Assembly (NCBI GenBank): GCA_001599595.1
Contig: BCHH01000008.1
Location: 1,036,220 to 1,100,219 of the forward strand
DNA from: Beverwykella pulmonaria
Taxonomy: Eukaryota > Ascomycota > Dothideomycetes > Pleosporales > Melanommataceae
Direction of reading: 5' to 3'
Length of the DNA: 64,000 bases
Shown piece after piece: positions 56,009 through 64,000 of the stretch. Numbering within the stretch: the first letter of the stretch is position 1; the number at the start of each line of letters is the position of its first letter. The notes beneath the pieces were generated by a model, which saw only the letters and a program-made list of their open reading frames with translations, searched no databases and was not told the origin of the DNA. Position numbers and translations under genes: made by a program.

Positions 56009-57337
56009 TCATTGAACATGCGGAACGAACATCGTCCAATCGGGTGTCTCATACACCCTTTTTGGTGCCGCTCTCAAGCTCAGAAACACTTCAACCAAAA
56101 GGTACAACCTTGCGATCGCATAAATTATAACGGCAAATCCCTGTATACCTCCCACTGACCATTTCAACCTCTTGTTCCATCCTCTATAATTTTCTCCTCT
56201 CTCAAACCAAACATCTCTCAATCCTTTGACACCGGCGAGCTCAGCGATGCCCAACACTATCCTCGTCACTACCCAAGATAATGGAATACTAGTCGTTATA
56301 ACAATCGCACAAACCCGCCACGCCCATTGCTCCAACATGGACGGGAAGTCAAAGTTCCATGCCGCGAGATGAATGGATCCGACAACGAGAAATACGGCTC
56401 CACTAAGAAACCCGGATCGATTAATTGGCATCAGTGTAGTAATGATGGCGTCTTCCCAGCACTGCTTTGTCATATTGTACGTTTTATACTCGTTCAGAAC
56501 TAAGGTATAATGGTCCGATTCAATGTGCACTTCCCCCGAGGGCTGAACTAATATGCAATCCGGGGACAAATCGAGGACGGTTGGCACGCAGACGTCGTAA
56601 GGCTTGTCCCACCAGAGCCAGAACACGAAACACGCACATGGGATGTACGCTAATGTACTGATTTCGAGTGTTGTGAGCGGCAAGTGCTGAATCCATCGTG
56701 CAATGCACTGGACAAGGACCCAGAAAATTTGGAGGAGCGTGAAGGCTTTGATGATTCCGTCGGCTTTACCTTTATCCTGGATCTCTCGCGCGGTTATGAA
56801 AGTGCTTGCTGGGATTTTGCCGTCCCGGAGGAGCTCATATACAGCGAAGGCAGAAAGATACCCAATTATCTCGGTGTCGGTGTCGGTGTCGGTGTCAGGC
56901 TCTCCGGTTTGCGGATAGCGCACGCAGAATCCGCCCATGTGTGCGTAAAATAGGTGCGTTATTGTCCATTGTTTTGCGTTTACGTGTGGCGGTGGAGAGG
57001 CGTGTAACCTTCGTGACCCCATCCGCTCAAAGAACGCAAGATATATGAAGATCTCGGGTGCGGCAGTGCCAATCAGAAGACATATCGCCCGGTCTAAATA
57101 TTGACTCCAGGATGATCCCGGCTTTGGTATGTCCGGGTGGATGGCCGTCCAGCAGCAGAGGAAGATGGTGAAGACGCAGGTCCAGACGATGTCGAGGGTG
57201 CCTCTGTAGTTGGGTGCTGAGAACCAGGATATCCGTTCGTTGGGAGTTAAATTGGTCGGTTCTCCGACTATGGCCTTTGAGAGAAATACGATGACAAAGA
57301 TGATGACGATGAAGCTGTTGTGGAGTAGGAGAGGCAT
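56009..57337 (-). CDS. Multi-pass fungal membrane protein of unknown function
   Basis: Single exon, 442 residues. A signal-anchor-like start (LLLHNSFIVIIFVIVFLSKA) is followed by RGTLDIVWTCVFTIFLCCWT, then AIHPDIPKPGS. This recalls a large fungal family of uncharacterised membrane proteins. About eight further hydrophobic stretches are spread over the chain, with a conserved-looking block WTITHLFYAHMGGFCVRYP near residue 130. A short (Thr-Asp) run at about residues 150-157 comes from a GACACC hexamer repeat. Function and partners are unknown, and nothing in the neighbourhood explains it. The protein is intact and uninterrupted. Confidence 0.72.
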   Translation of the reverse strand: MPLLLHNSFIVIIFVIVFLSKAIVGEPTNLTPNERISWFSAPNYRGTLDIVWTCVFTIFLCCWTAIHPDIPKPGSSWSQYLDRAICLLIGTAAPEIFIYLAFFERMGSRRLHASPPPHVNAKQWTITHLFYAHMGGFCVRYPQTGEPDTDTDTDTEIIGYLSAFAVYELLRDGKIPASTFITAREIQDKGKADGIIKAFTLLQIFWVLVQCIARWIQHLPLTTLEISTLAYIPCACFVFWLWWDKPYDVCVPTVLDLSPDCILVQPSGEVHIESDHYTLVLNEYKTYNMTKQCWEDAIITTLMPINRSGFLSGAVFLVVGSIHLAAWNFDFPSMLEQWAWRVCAIVITTSIPLSWVVTRIVLGIAELAGVKGLRDVWFERGENYRGWNKRLKWSVGGIQGFAVIIYAIARLYLLVEVFLSLRAAPKRVYETPDWTMFVPHVQ

Positions 57338-57720
57338 ATGGGCTGACGTGGAAGGCCTAAAGATCGCCGCATTGACCCGTTACGCCCAGAGCGGATCATG
57401 CAAGATGGTTTGTCAAGCCCGAAACACCAACGATACTTTACAGCATGAGATTCTAAATCTTGTCTGAGGATGACTTTGGCCAACTCGGAAAATCAGACGA
57501 GGCGAAAGATTTCTCAGCTCAACATTGGCGCTAAGCCGAATCGGATCCGTTGCATTGGCAACAAATGTTGAAGAAAAACAAAATAGAACAGTAATGTACA
57601 TTGCGAGAAGATAAAAAACCAATCATGAAACGAAGAAGGATATACAAAAGATCAAAAAGCGGAGGCATCCCGTTGAGCTAACCCTCTTCGATCTCTGGCG
57701 CATCAGCCCCCATTGTCGCT
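57338..57720. other. Intergenic spacer
   Basis: About 380 bp holding the membrane-protein promoter and the 3' end of the lyase gene. Nothing further seen. Confidence 0.45.
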
Positions 57721-58509
57721 CTACGAATGCTTCACATCAATAGAGTAAAACTGCACCTTCGACGGGCTATCTCCCTGGTTATAATTCCCAACCTTGAAGT
57801 AACTCAGTGGCGCCTTTAAACTTCCTGTGCTCAGCGTCTTAAACCCCTCGCTATTGATTGCAACAGACAATTTGCCCTTCTCGTACCGAATCTCGTAGGT
57901 GAATGTTGCATTCGTTGCTACGCTCCCAATATTCGTCATCTTCAAGCTGCTAGTATCAGGAATTTGTTCAACGCCCATAGTCAACTCTCCCTTCTTGTTG
58001 ATAAAGAGCTCACAGACAGGCTTCGTGGAGACAGAGTCATCAACGTGGATCTGTCCGATTACCGTTCCGTATTTGGAGTCGTCGGCCTGGGGAACAGAGA
58101 GTTTAACTTTGAGTCGATTGACGCTGCTCTTGGGGGACCAGCTATTCGGGTTGGATTCACGTAATTCGGTGCGGCAGTGCTTCGAGTTGGGCGATGTTAC
58201 GCAGCCGGAGCTTTCTTTCGAGCCGGGCACTTTCATGATGAGGCTGCCGTCGGTTTTAGATGTGAAGAAGTGGTCGGAGTCTTTCCAGCCGGAGCAGCCC
58301 TTCAACTTAGATCCAGAGACGGAGTCCATCCTTCCCGGCGTACCGGTGGGGAGCTGGAGTTTCCAGTTCGCTAAATTAAAGTTGCCACCGGGTGCGCAGG
58401 TGGGGTTCAGGCTCTGGGCCCTTGGGATCGTCGCTGGTGTAAAGGGTACAGCGAGGGCGGTGCTTAGGAGGAGGAATAAGATTGAAGAGATTATTGGAGA
58501 CATTTTCAC
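57721..58509 (-). CDS. Secreted polysaccharide lyase family 7 (alginate-lyase-like)
   Basis: Single exon, 262 residues. A signal peptide (MSPIISSILFLLLSTALAVP) precedes the PL7/alginate_lyase2 jelly-roll domain: NFNLANWKLQLPTGTPG, then HCRTELRES (the R-x-E-L-R motif), then GQIHVDD (the Q-I-H motif), and SYFKVGNYNQGD (Y-F-K-x-G-x-Y-N-Q). These are the three conserved active-site strands, so catalytic residues Arg, Gln-x-His and Tyr are present. PL7 enzymes break glycosidic bonds of polyuronides by beta-elimination. In a terrestrial fungus the natural substrate may be polyglucuronate or another uronan rather than alginate. Two possible starts (Met1 or Met3) do not change the signal peptide. Confidence 0.9.
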   Translation of the reverse strand: MKMSPIISSILFLLLSTALAVPFTPATIPRAQSLNPTCAPGGNFNLANWKLQLPTGTPGRMDSVSGSKLKGCSGWKDSDHFFTSKTDGSLIMKVPGSKESSGCVTSPNSKHCRTELRESNPNSWSPKSSVNRLKVKLSVPQADDSKYGTVIGQIHVDDSVSTKPVCELFINKKGELTMGVEQIPDTSSLKMTNIGSVATNATFTYEIRYEKGKLSVAINSEGFKTLSTGSLKAPLSYFKVGNYNQGDSPSKVQFYSIDVKHS

Positions 58510-60001
58510 TGTGGTGTTAGTAAAGATTGTTGAGAAGAAATGAATCTTGAAGTTGTAAAGACTGTGGAAAAGTAATTAATGCTGTAGATAGTAGAAGGAT
58601 AGATGAATGTAAGGATATTGGTGCCAAAAAAAGCTATTAAAGAGCTTCCATACTTATATCATATCAAGCTATCGGACAAATGAACATTTTCAACGTTCGG
58701 ACCCAGGTATGCCAAGAATAGATATAGATCGAAACGCCTACCATCATTCTACGTAGACTTGTATCAAGTCTATGCATAACGAGGCTGGCGTAAGAGCAAC
58801 AATTACCGTAGCAGTGGGGCCGTTGCTTTCTGGACGACGCATATTTACATGATCGCAGAGTATAAACCAGAAAGTCTGGACAAGCCTTGTCGGCCCCAGC
58901 CCGTATACCGGGTTCAGTAAGCGCAATGCATGTCCGCTCTGACTCCGTTGAGATCATACTCATCGCCAAGACTGTACCTAAATTGGAATGCGATGTTTCA
59001 TTGTAATTTGAAGTCCGCTTTTATCGGTGTAGACGAGATGCTACATTGTTTCGATAAATGTTTAGTTGAACATAAGAATATGATTGCTTGAATTTGATGT
59101 TGAGATTTGGAGGTCGAGATTTTAGTGGCACGCGCCAATCTTAACCGTTGGGAGACACTTGTAGGTCTACAATTGGATTCAATGGTTAGATAGGTTGGTA
59201 GGAGGCAATGCTCCTCAAGAGCTCAAAAGGTTGATGCCTGATGGTGAGTTCACGGAGTCGAAGTGGTGAATCAGCACGCTAATCCTAAGTAGACCTAGTA
59301 CCTGTGACATCCGACGACATTGACGTCTCTATATCCGTCAACACCAATCCTACAACTTTAATAGGTCATCTCTAATACAAAAAGCAGACAAAGGCGTGTA
59401 TATATTACCAATAGGTGAGCGGACATGTCATAGTCGAGCGTCGGGCATCGGTGCGAACATATTTGCCTTCCAGTACCGGATGCTCGGAAGACGAGTCCGA
59501 AATGCTGAACAACGTGCGGGGCTGTGGGGTAGAAAGAGGAGTGCGAAGCCGAAGATACGGACAACTCCATGAAGAACGCTTTTTACCTCTCTTGTCTCTT
59601 TGATGTTGTGTTGGAGGTCAAGAGAGGCTCAGGACGGCTCTGGCTCTCTGGAAGAGCATTAGACATACTGGCAAGAGCTTTGCGCAGGCGCTTTGACAAC
59701 TGGCAAGCCCTATCAATATTCTGGCTTGATTCGTTAGTTGCGGAGCCTCAGCTTCACATTGAAGTTTGTATTTGCGTCGATATGGTATTGGCGGGATGTA
59801 TTTCCGGGAACCATTCTCCTGCATGGCTAGCGGCTGAGCTTTCCCGCAGTCAGGTAACGTTGGGAGTATAAATGAAGTAGACATCCTTCTTTTTCGAGTA
59901 TCGAGTTCATATTTACTACTTACAGCTCTTGAGAAAAGAATAAACTCTACTCGCACTGAAGAGTCAACATAAACCGTCTTTGTAGATCTTCCATCAACAT
60001 C
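58510..60001. other. Intergenic region with the lyase and alcohol dehydrogenase promoters
   Basis: About 1.5 kb, divergent promoters at its two ends. No supported gene. The plus-strand frame 59569-59871 reads as chance. Confidence 0.45.
59867..59872 (+). promoter_or_regulatory. Possible TATA box of the alcohol dehydrogenase gene
   Basis: TATAAA 130 bp before the start codon, with CT-rich sequence following, typical of strongly expressed fungal genes. Confidence 0.45.
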
Positions 60002-61290
60002 ATGGGCTCCTTCCCGAAGACTATGTGGGCACAACAGTAAGTAGTTTCCCCAAAGGACAGACTGAGGAAACCTTCAAATATCAAAATCTAACATCGCCCA
60101 GATATGATTCTCGAGACAATAAACTCCATCTTAATGAAATTCCTGTCCCTACACCCCGAGAACATGAGGTCCTAGTAAAAGTCGCCTGTGCTTCACTATG
60201 CCACTCCGACGTTATGCTCTTCGAGCCGAACGACCAAGGCCTCAACCTCGGGAAGAATCCTGTCACAATTGGCCACGAAGCTACGGGCGTTGTTGTCTCC
60301 ACGGGTTCTGGCGACATAGCTAGCAAATTCAAAGAAGGCGATAACGTCGGTTTCTTATGTGCGGTGGAGTGCTGTTTTGAGTGCGAACCTTGTCGGAGAG
60401 TACATAATTCGTATTGTAAGACGGGGAAGACAAAGATGCAGGGGTTTACAGTGGATGGATATTTTCAGGAGTATGTTTGTGTCGATGCGAGGGCGACTAT
60501 GGTGTTGCCTAAAGAGTGTATGCTGCTCGAATGTTTCCTAGCGGGGATGCTCATTGAAGCTGACTGGAACTGTAGTGGACGTGAAAACAGCAGCGCCGCT
60601 CTTCTGTGCTGGAGTGACCGCTTACCACGGCGTTGAAGATTGCGAGCTGAAGCCGGGCCAGTGGATGGCGATCATCGGCTGCGGGGGACTGGGACATCTG
60701 GGTATCCAATACGCAAAGTATGCACCCGCTCCTCCATCCCACATCCGTAATACTAATCTTCACTAGAGCAATGGGTTTGAAAGTCATTGGAATCGATATT
60801 ACAGATCACTCCCTCGAAGAAGCAAAGTCCTGTGGCGCCGACTACGTCTTCAATTCCATGACAGATAAAGACTATCAGAAGAAGATCATAGAGCTCACAG
60901 GTGGAGGCGTAGACGCAGCCGTCAACTTTACCGCCTCGAAGAAATCATACGATGATGCTCCAGCGATAATCAGGCCTGGTCTTGGACTTCTCATGGTCGT
61001 CGGTATTCCGCGACAGCCGCTGCAGTTGAACGCTCTTGATATTGCGCTGGGACGGTACAGAGTTAAGGGGTCAAACAATGGGAGTAAGTGTTCTGAGCTT
61101 CCTGTGATGATTGGCTGGCGGCTGACGCGAGTTTATAGCTTGCCATAATATGCGGCCTGCGATTGAGTTCAGTGCAAAGCATAACATTAAGCCCTCGTTG
61201 AGCACGTATAAGCTGGAGGAGCTTCCTAAGATGATCGAGCTGATGAACAGCCACAAATCGCAAGGGCGTATGGGAGTAGTGTTTGAATAG
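60002..61290 (+). CDS. Zinc-dependent alcohol dehydrogenase (MDR superfamily)
   Basis: Five exons: 60002-60036, 60102-60517, 60576-60717, 60767-61083 and 61139-61290; 353 residues. The product interconverts an alcohol and its aldehyde using NAD(P). The splices rebuild [49 protein letters not shown] and [16 protein letters not shown]. Catalytic-zinc ligands are Cys45-His46 in SLCHSD, His70-Glu71 in GHEATG, and the Cys of LFCAGVTAY. The structural zinc site is the Cys-rich block [20 protein letters not shown]. The cofactor motif is GCGGLGHLG. Overall it resembles fungal propanol-preferring ADHs. Intron 2 uses the gtatgc donor, which alone keeps the frame. Confidence 0.93.
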
Positions 61291-61751
61291 AGCCACCTTA
61301 CGAGGATGACATCGCTTATGTCTGTGGTCAAACTGCGAGGATGGGGAGGGGTTAGCATCAGCACGGAGTAAGAACTTGAGCTGTGCATTGTATAACACTC
61401 AGAAATCAAGAATAATCAATCGAAAAAGATTATGTATATCGGGAAAGTGCTGAAGCGTGTTCAACCCATCTTCAAAGCCATGTTGATACTTTTATTTGGT
61501 ATGTTCGTACAAATTCAAGTTCTCCATCTGCGCCATCCCATCCCATCCTTTCCAGTCAAAACCAGGCACTCCCCATTCTTATTCTCCTTGTACTGTGGTC
61601 GCTGATCAACATAACCTTAAGCACCCTGATGCTTCAGCAGTCCCAGATCCTCGCCATCCTGAGGCCTGCTCATGATACGAACCATATCATGCATACAAAC
61701 CTTCTCTCTCCTCGCGGACCGTGCAGTCGTCGCTTCCGGCTCTATCTTGCG
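61291..61751. other. Convergent spacer
   Basis: About 460 bp between the alcohol dehydrogenase stop and the end of the decayed gene. Nothing recognised. Confidence 0.45.
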
Positions 61752-62462
61752 CTACTTTACAGACCGGTGACTTTGCTGAGAGTATGAGGTGAACCCTGAA
61801 ACGGCTCCGAGAGCGGTTGTTGAGGCCTTGATCATCTGACTCTCCTTCTGGGAGATTTGGCGCTTCTTGCTGTCCTCTCCGGCGGCGATGGCTTTAAATT
61901 TAGTGTTTTCTTTGCCACCGTCGATGTTCGGGGTAGAGCTGGGGATTTAAGTGGAGACAGGGTCGACACCCGCCAGGGGAAGAAGAATCAGAGTTCGTTG
62001 GATAGTGTCTGCAAATGCCGCCTCTATCTTCGCGCTGGTCTCGTATTCGATTTCGACCCTCTTGACACCACGGATGCCAAGAAGCGCCTTCGCGATGGCT
62101 TTTTCAGTGCTGTTGACTTTGAAGGGCAGATTAGCTTTCTCTTCGACCATCAAGCCGCCAGCCATGAGCCTGTGGAGTTTGTTCTTAACGTCGTAGGAGA
62201 CCGCAGGAGATACAAGCGTATAGTTATACTACGAGAAGACTATGCTTCCACAGATGACGAGCTTGATACAGTCAAGCTTGTGCGGGTTGGAGCTATCAGG
62301 GCGGGGGCGGAAATCGTTTAGTGCGATGACCAAGAAGTCGTCGTAGTACTCAGAGTAGCTGCTCGCGTTGAGGTGGATCTCCACGGTTTGCGTATTGCTG
62401 ATGCGGTTATTCACAGCAGTTGCAAGATGAAGGAAAAGATTTGCATTCGATCTCAGATGCTG
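61752..62462 (-). pseudogene. Decayed gene of unknown function, one frame with two internal stops
   Basis: A single minus-strand frame of 237 codons reads as protein throughout but is broken by TAG at 62231-62229 and TAA at 61949-61947. Blocks include HLRSNANLFLHLATAVNNRI, VEIHLNASSYSEYYDDFLVI, VSYDVKNKLHRLMAGGLMVE, KALLGIRGVKRVEIEYETSA, then after the second stop NIDGGKENTKFKAIAAGEDS and SQKESQMIKASTTALGAVSG. No GT-AG intron removes either stop while keeping the frame. TAA sits where CAA (Gln) and TAG where TGG or CAG would fit, so C-to-T decay is likely. The frame meets TAG at 62463-62465, which could instead be an acceptor for a lost upstream exon. I do not recognise the family; a recently inactivated accessory gene is the simplest reading. 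Confidence 0.6.
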
Positions 62463-63405
62463 CTACGGTGTGATGTGGATCTCTCGTACATAGAGCTACA
62501 GTGGGGATTGCTGACTGATCTGCGAAAGATACATTTTTCACCTTTACTGTACCTTTTGCACTAGACGGCCGCTTGATCGCACTTGAGTTGAGTTACAAGC
62601 AGGGGTCCTCCGCTGTAGGAGTAACCATTACGGTGGTGGCATTGATTGGGGCTCTCTCGACCTTCTCTTGCGCGGAACCGGGACAGGAGTTTGCTTGGTG
62701 TTTGAGGAAGTGTTGAGAACAAGTCCGATTTTTGGTGCTCTATCTTGTGGAAGCAGTGGGCCAGAAGGAGGAGCATGCCCCAAGCGGCTACTTCAGGCGG
62801 CACCAAGATGAGACTGTCATTCTCGCCAGGAGTTGCGGATCCTCAAGCCTTCCGGGACGCACTCGACCTTGTAGTCCACATAGAGGGTCGTGGAAGTGAA
62901 AAAGTTGAAACTTAGGAAATATAAGGGTTATGTGTTGGGAATGACGTGAGAAGACGAAGCAGCGAAGCAGTGAGAAGAAAAGTTTAAGAGGGCGATGTGT
63001 CAGACCTCTTTTTATCGGCGAGCTCAACTTGGGAAAGGAGTAAATGAAAATGCTCAGTGTTCTACAACGTTCGAGCACACGATGAGAAAATATGATTATC
63101 GAGTTGTGGATGCTCACCGTTTCATGGTTGCTGTACAATCGTACGATAAGACCATAGTATATTCCAGGCAACGCGCGCTCCTTTCACCTGTCACCAAATT
63201 AGGTTTTCCACAAGTATACTCAAGAAAAGTTTTTGCCCTAAATAGCTCTGCCTCATCTTCTGGGCCAGTATAGTAATTGTATATTATGCGTATTCGACTG
63301 ACAGCTGGTAGAAGTGAGCAGCTTCTGGCTTACGAGATGGAATATCTCGTGCATTACCAAGAATGACCGAAGAATTTTAGAGAATACCCGTTGACCTGCT
63401 TCGTT
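62463..63405. other. Possible remains of the upstream part of the decayed gene, otherwise no gene
   Basis: Minus-strand sequence from about 62830 to 62560 keeps short protein-like patches in different frames (for example LVPPEVAAWGMLLLLAHCFH), possibly a frameshifted first exon of the decayed gene. The rest to 63405 shows nothing. Confidence 0.3.
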
Positions 63406-64000
63406 CTAGAAGTTTCCTCGCTCACTTCTAGACTTTGCATCTGCCTTCTCGTATGCTCTCCACCACAGTGCTATATTCGCCGCAACCAACAAGTCCATCA
63501 TCTTCAGCCCCTCGTCTTCAATGATGAGTTTCCCTAGTTTTGCTTGCTTGCCACCGAATCCTCCTCCAGCAAACTCTTGCCCTAGTGATAGATCTAAGCG
63601 ATCAAGGGAACTTCTTCCTTCCTCAGTACCGCCGCTCCTGTAATCTCCCACAGACGAATTGTGGCGACTATGACGAGGTCGATGGAAAAAGGAGGATCGT
63701 TTCGTCGACTCCTCGCCTCTTGGTGTAGAAACCTTTGAGCTGCTTGGAAGGTTGAATCTTAGTTCGCTAACAGACATGGACACCGGGGGGGCTCCTTGGA
63801 GTCCGGGAACAATGTGCCGGCACTGCAGAGTTGATTAGTTTTATGGTCAACCCTTGGCAAGTGCTCATGACTAACTTTCAGTGAACCTCCACCCATTCCT
63901 GTGGTGAACTCGCAACGCCCGTTCCATGGACTCATGAATACGTAGCCCCGAAAGCTGGATTGCTGAATGGTGCTATATGCTTGGTCATCTCGAGTTAGAA
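63406..64000 (-). CDS. C-terminal part of a conserved fungal protein of unknown function (5' end beyond window)
   Basis: Two exons are visible: 64000-63876 (open at the window edge) and 63822-63406, with a 53-bp intron from gttagt to tctgcag. The splice joins FTTGMGGGSLK to CRHIVPGLQGAPPVSMSVSE. The upstream part AYSTIQQSSFRGYVFMSPWN followed by GRCEF looks like a conserved globular core. The C-terminal part has a Ser/Arg-rich linker (RHSRHNSSVGDY) and a final helical segment LGKLIIEDEGLKMMDLLVAA-NIALWWRAYEKAD. I believe this core recurs in many ascomycete proteins of unknown function, but I cannot name the family. There is no sign of decay. Confidence 0.72.

Noticed and set aside
57899..58543. 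214-codon plus-strand frame
   Set aside because: Antisense of the PL7 lyase, which has signal peptide and active-site motifs.

Overview
The window is nuclear DNA of a filamentous ascomycete (Pezizomycotina). Protein-coding genes are intron-poor, with short GT-AG introns (about 46-103 bp, several with a CTAAC branch-like sequence near the 3' end). The housekeeping set is typically fungal (COQ1, VMA12, VAC14, MSC2, ALG1, RAD54, TFIIIC90, PRP2-type helicase). Transposase relics carry TGG-to-TAG stops of the kind left by repeat-induced point mutation (RIP). No bacterial features, rRNA, convincing tRNA or CRISPR array were seen. The genus cannot be fixed from sequence alone.

Layout. 1-8.3 kb: tail of a membrane protein, then TAF12, an ISC1-type inositol phosphosphingolipid phospholipase C and a four-exon 2OG-Fe(II) oxygenase, all three on the minus strand. 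8.3-9.9 kb: a transposon pocket with a 110-bp palindrome, a decayed pogo/Fot1-type transposase with a CAGT terminus, and a 285-bp MITE sharing the same TA. 10.2-21.6 kb: a dense conserved block with WDR5/Swd3-like protein, COQ1, VMA12, VAC14, DENND6-like protein and a short-chain dehydrogenase. VMA12, VAC14 and the DENND6-like gene all concern vacuole or endosome function.

22.9-34.2 kb: a gene-poor accessory stretch with a CCG-6-like GPI wall protein, a small SET protein, a RIP-damaged Tc1/mariner transposase, a secreted beta-propeller protein, a small conserved unknown protein and a second transposase fragment. 35.2-47 kb: MSC2 zinc transporter diverging from ALG1, then TFIIIC90 and the DEAH helicase. 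48-64 kb: a mixed region with a small secreted protein, a laccase-type multicopper oxidase, RAD54 (whose start codon appears to be split by an intron), a multi-pass membrane protein, a PL7 alginate-lyase-like enzyme, a zinc alcohol dehydrogenase, a decayed unknown gene and the 3' end of a conserved unknown gene.

I reconstructed exon structures by hand from GT-AG sites, reading frame and recalled family conservation. They are predictions without transcript support. I found no convincing new multi-gene system. The best leads are the nested transposon scars with RIP-type stops, the RAD54 spliced start codon, the His-rich insertion in the MSC2 cytosolic domain, and the decayed gene at 61.8-62.5 kb.
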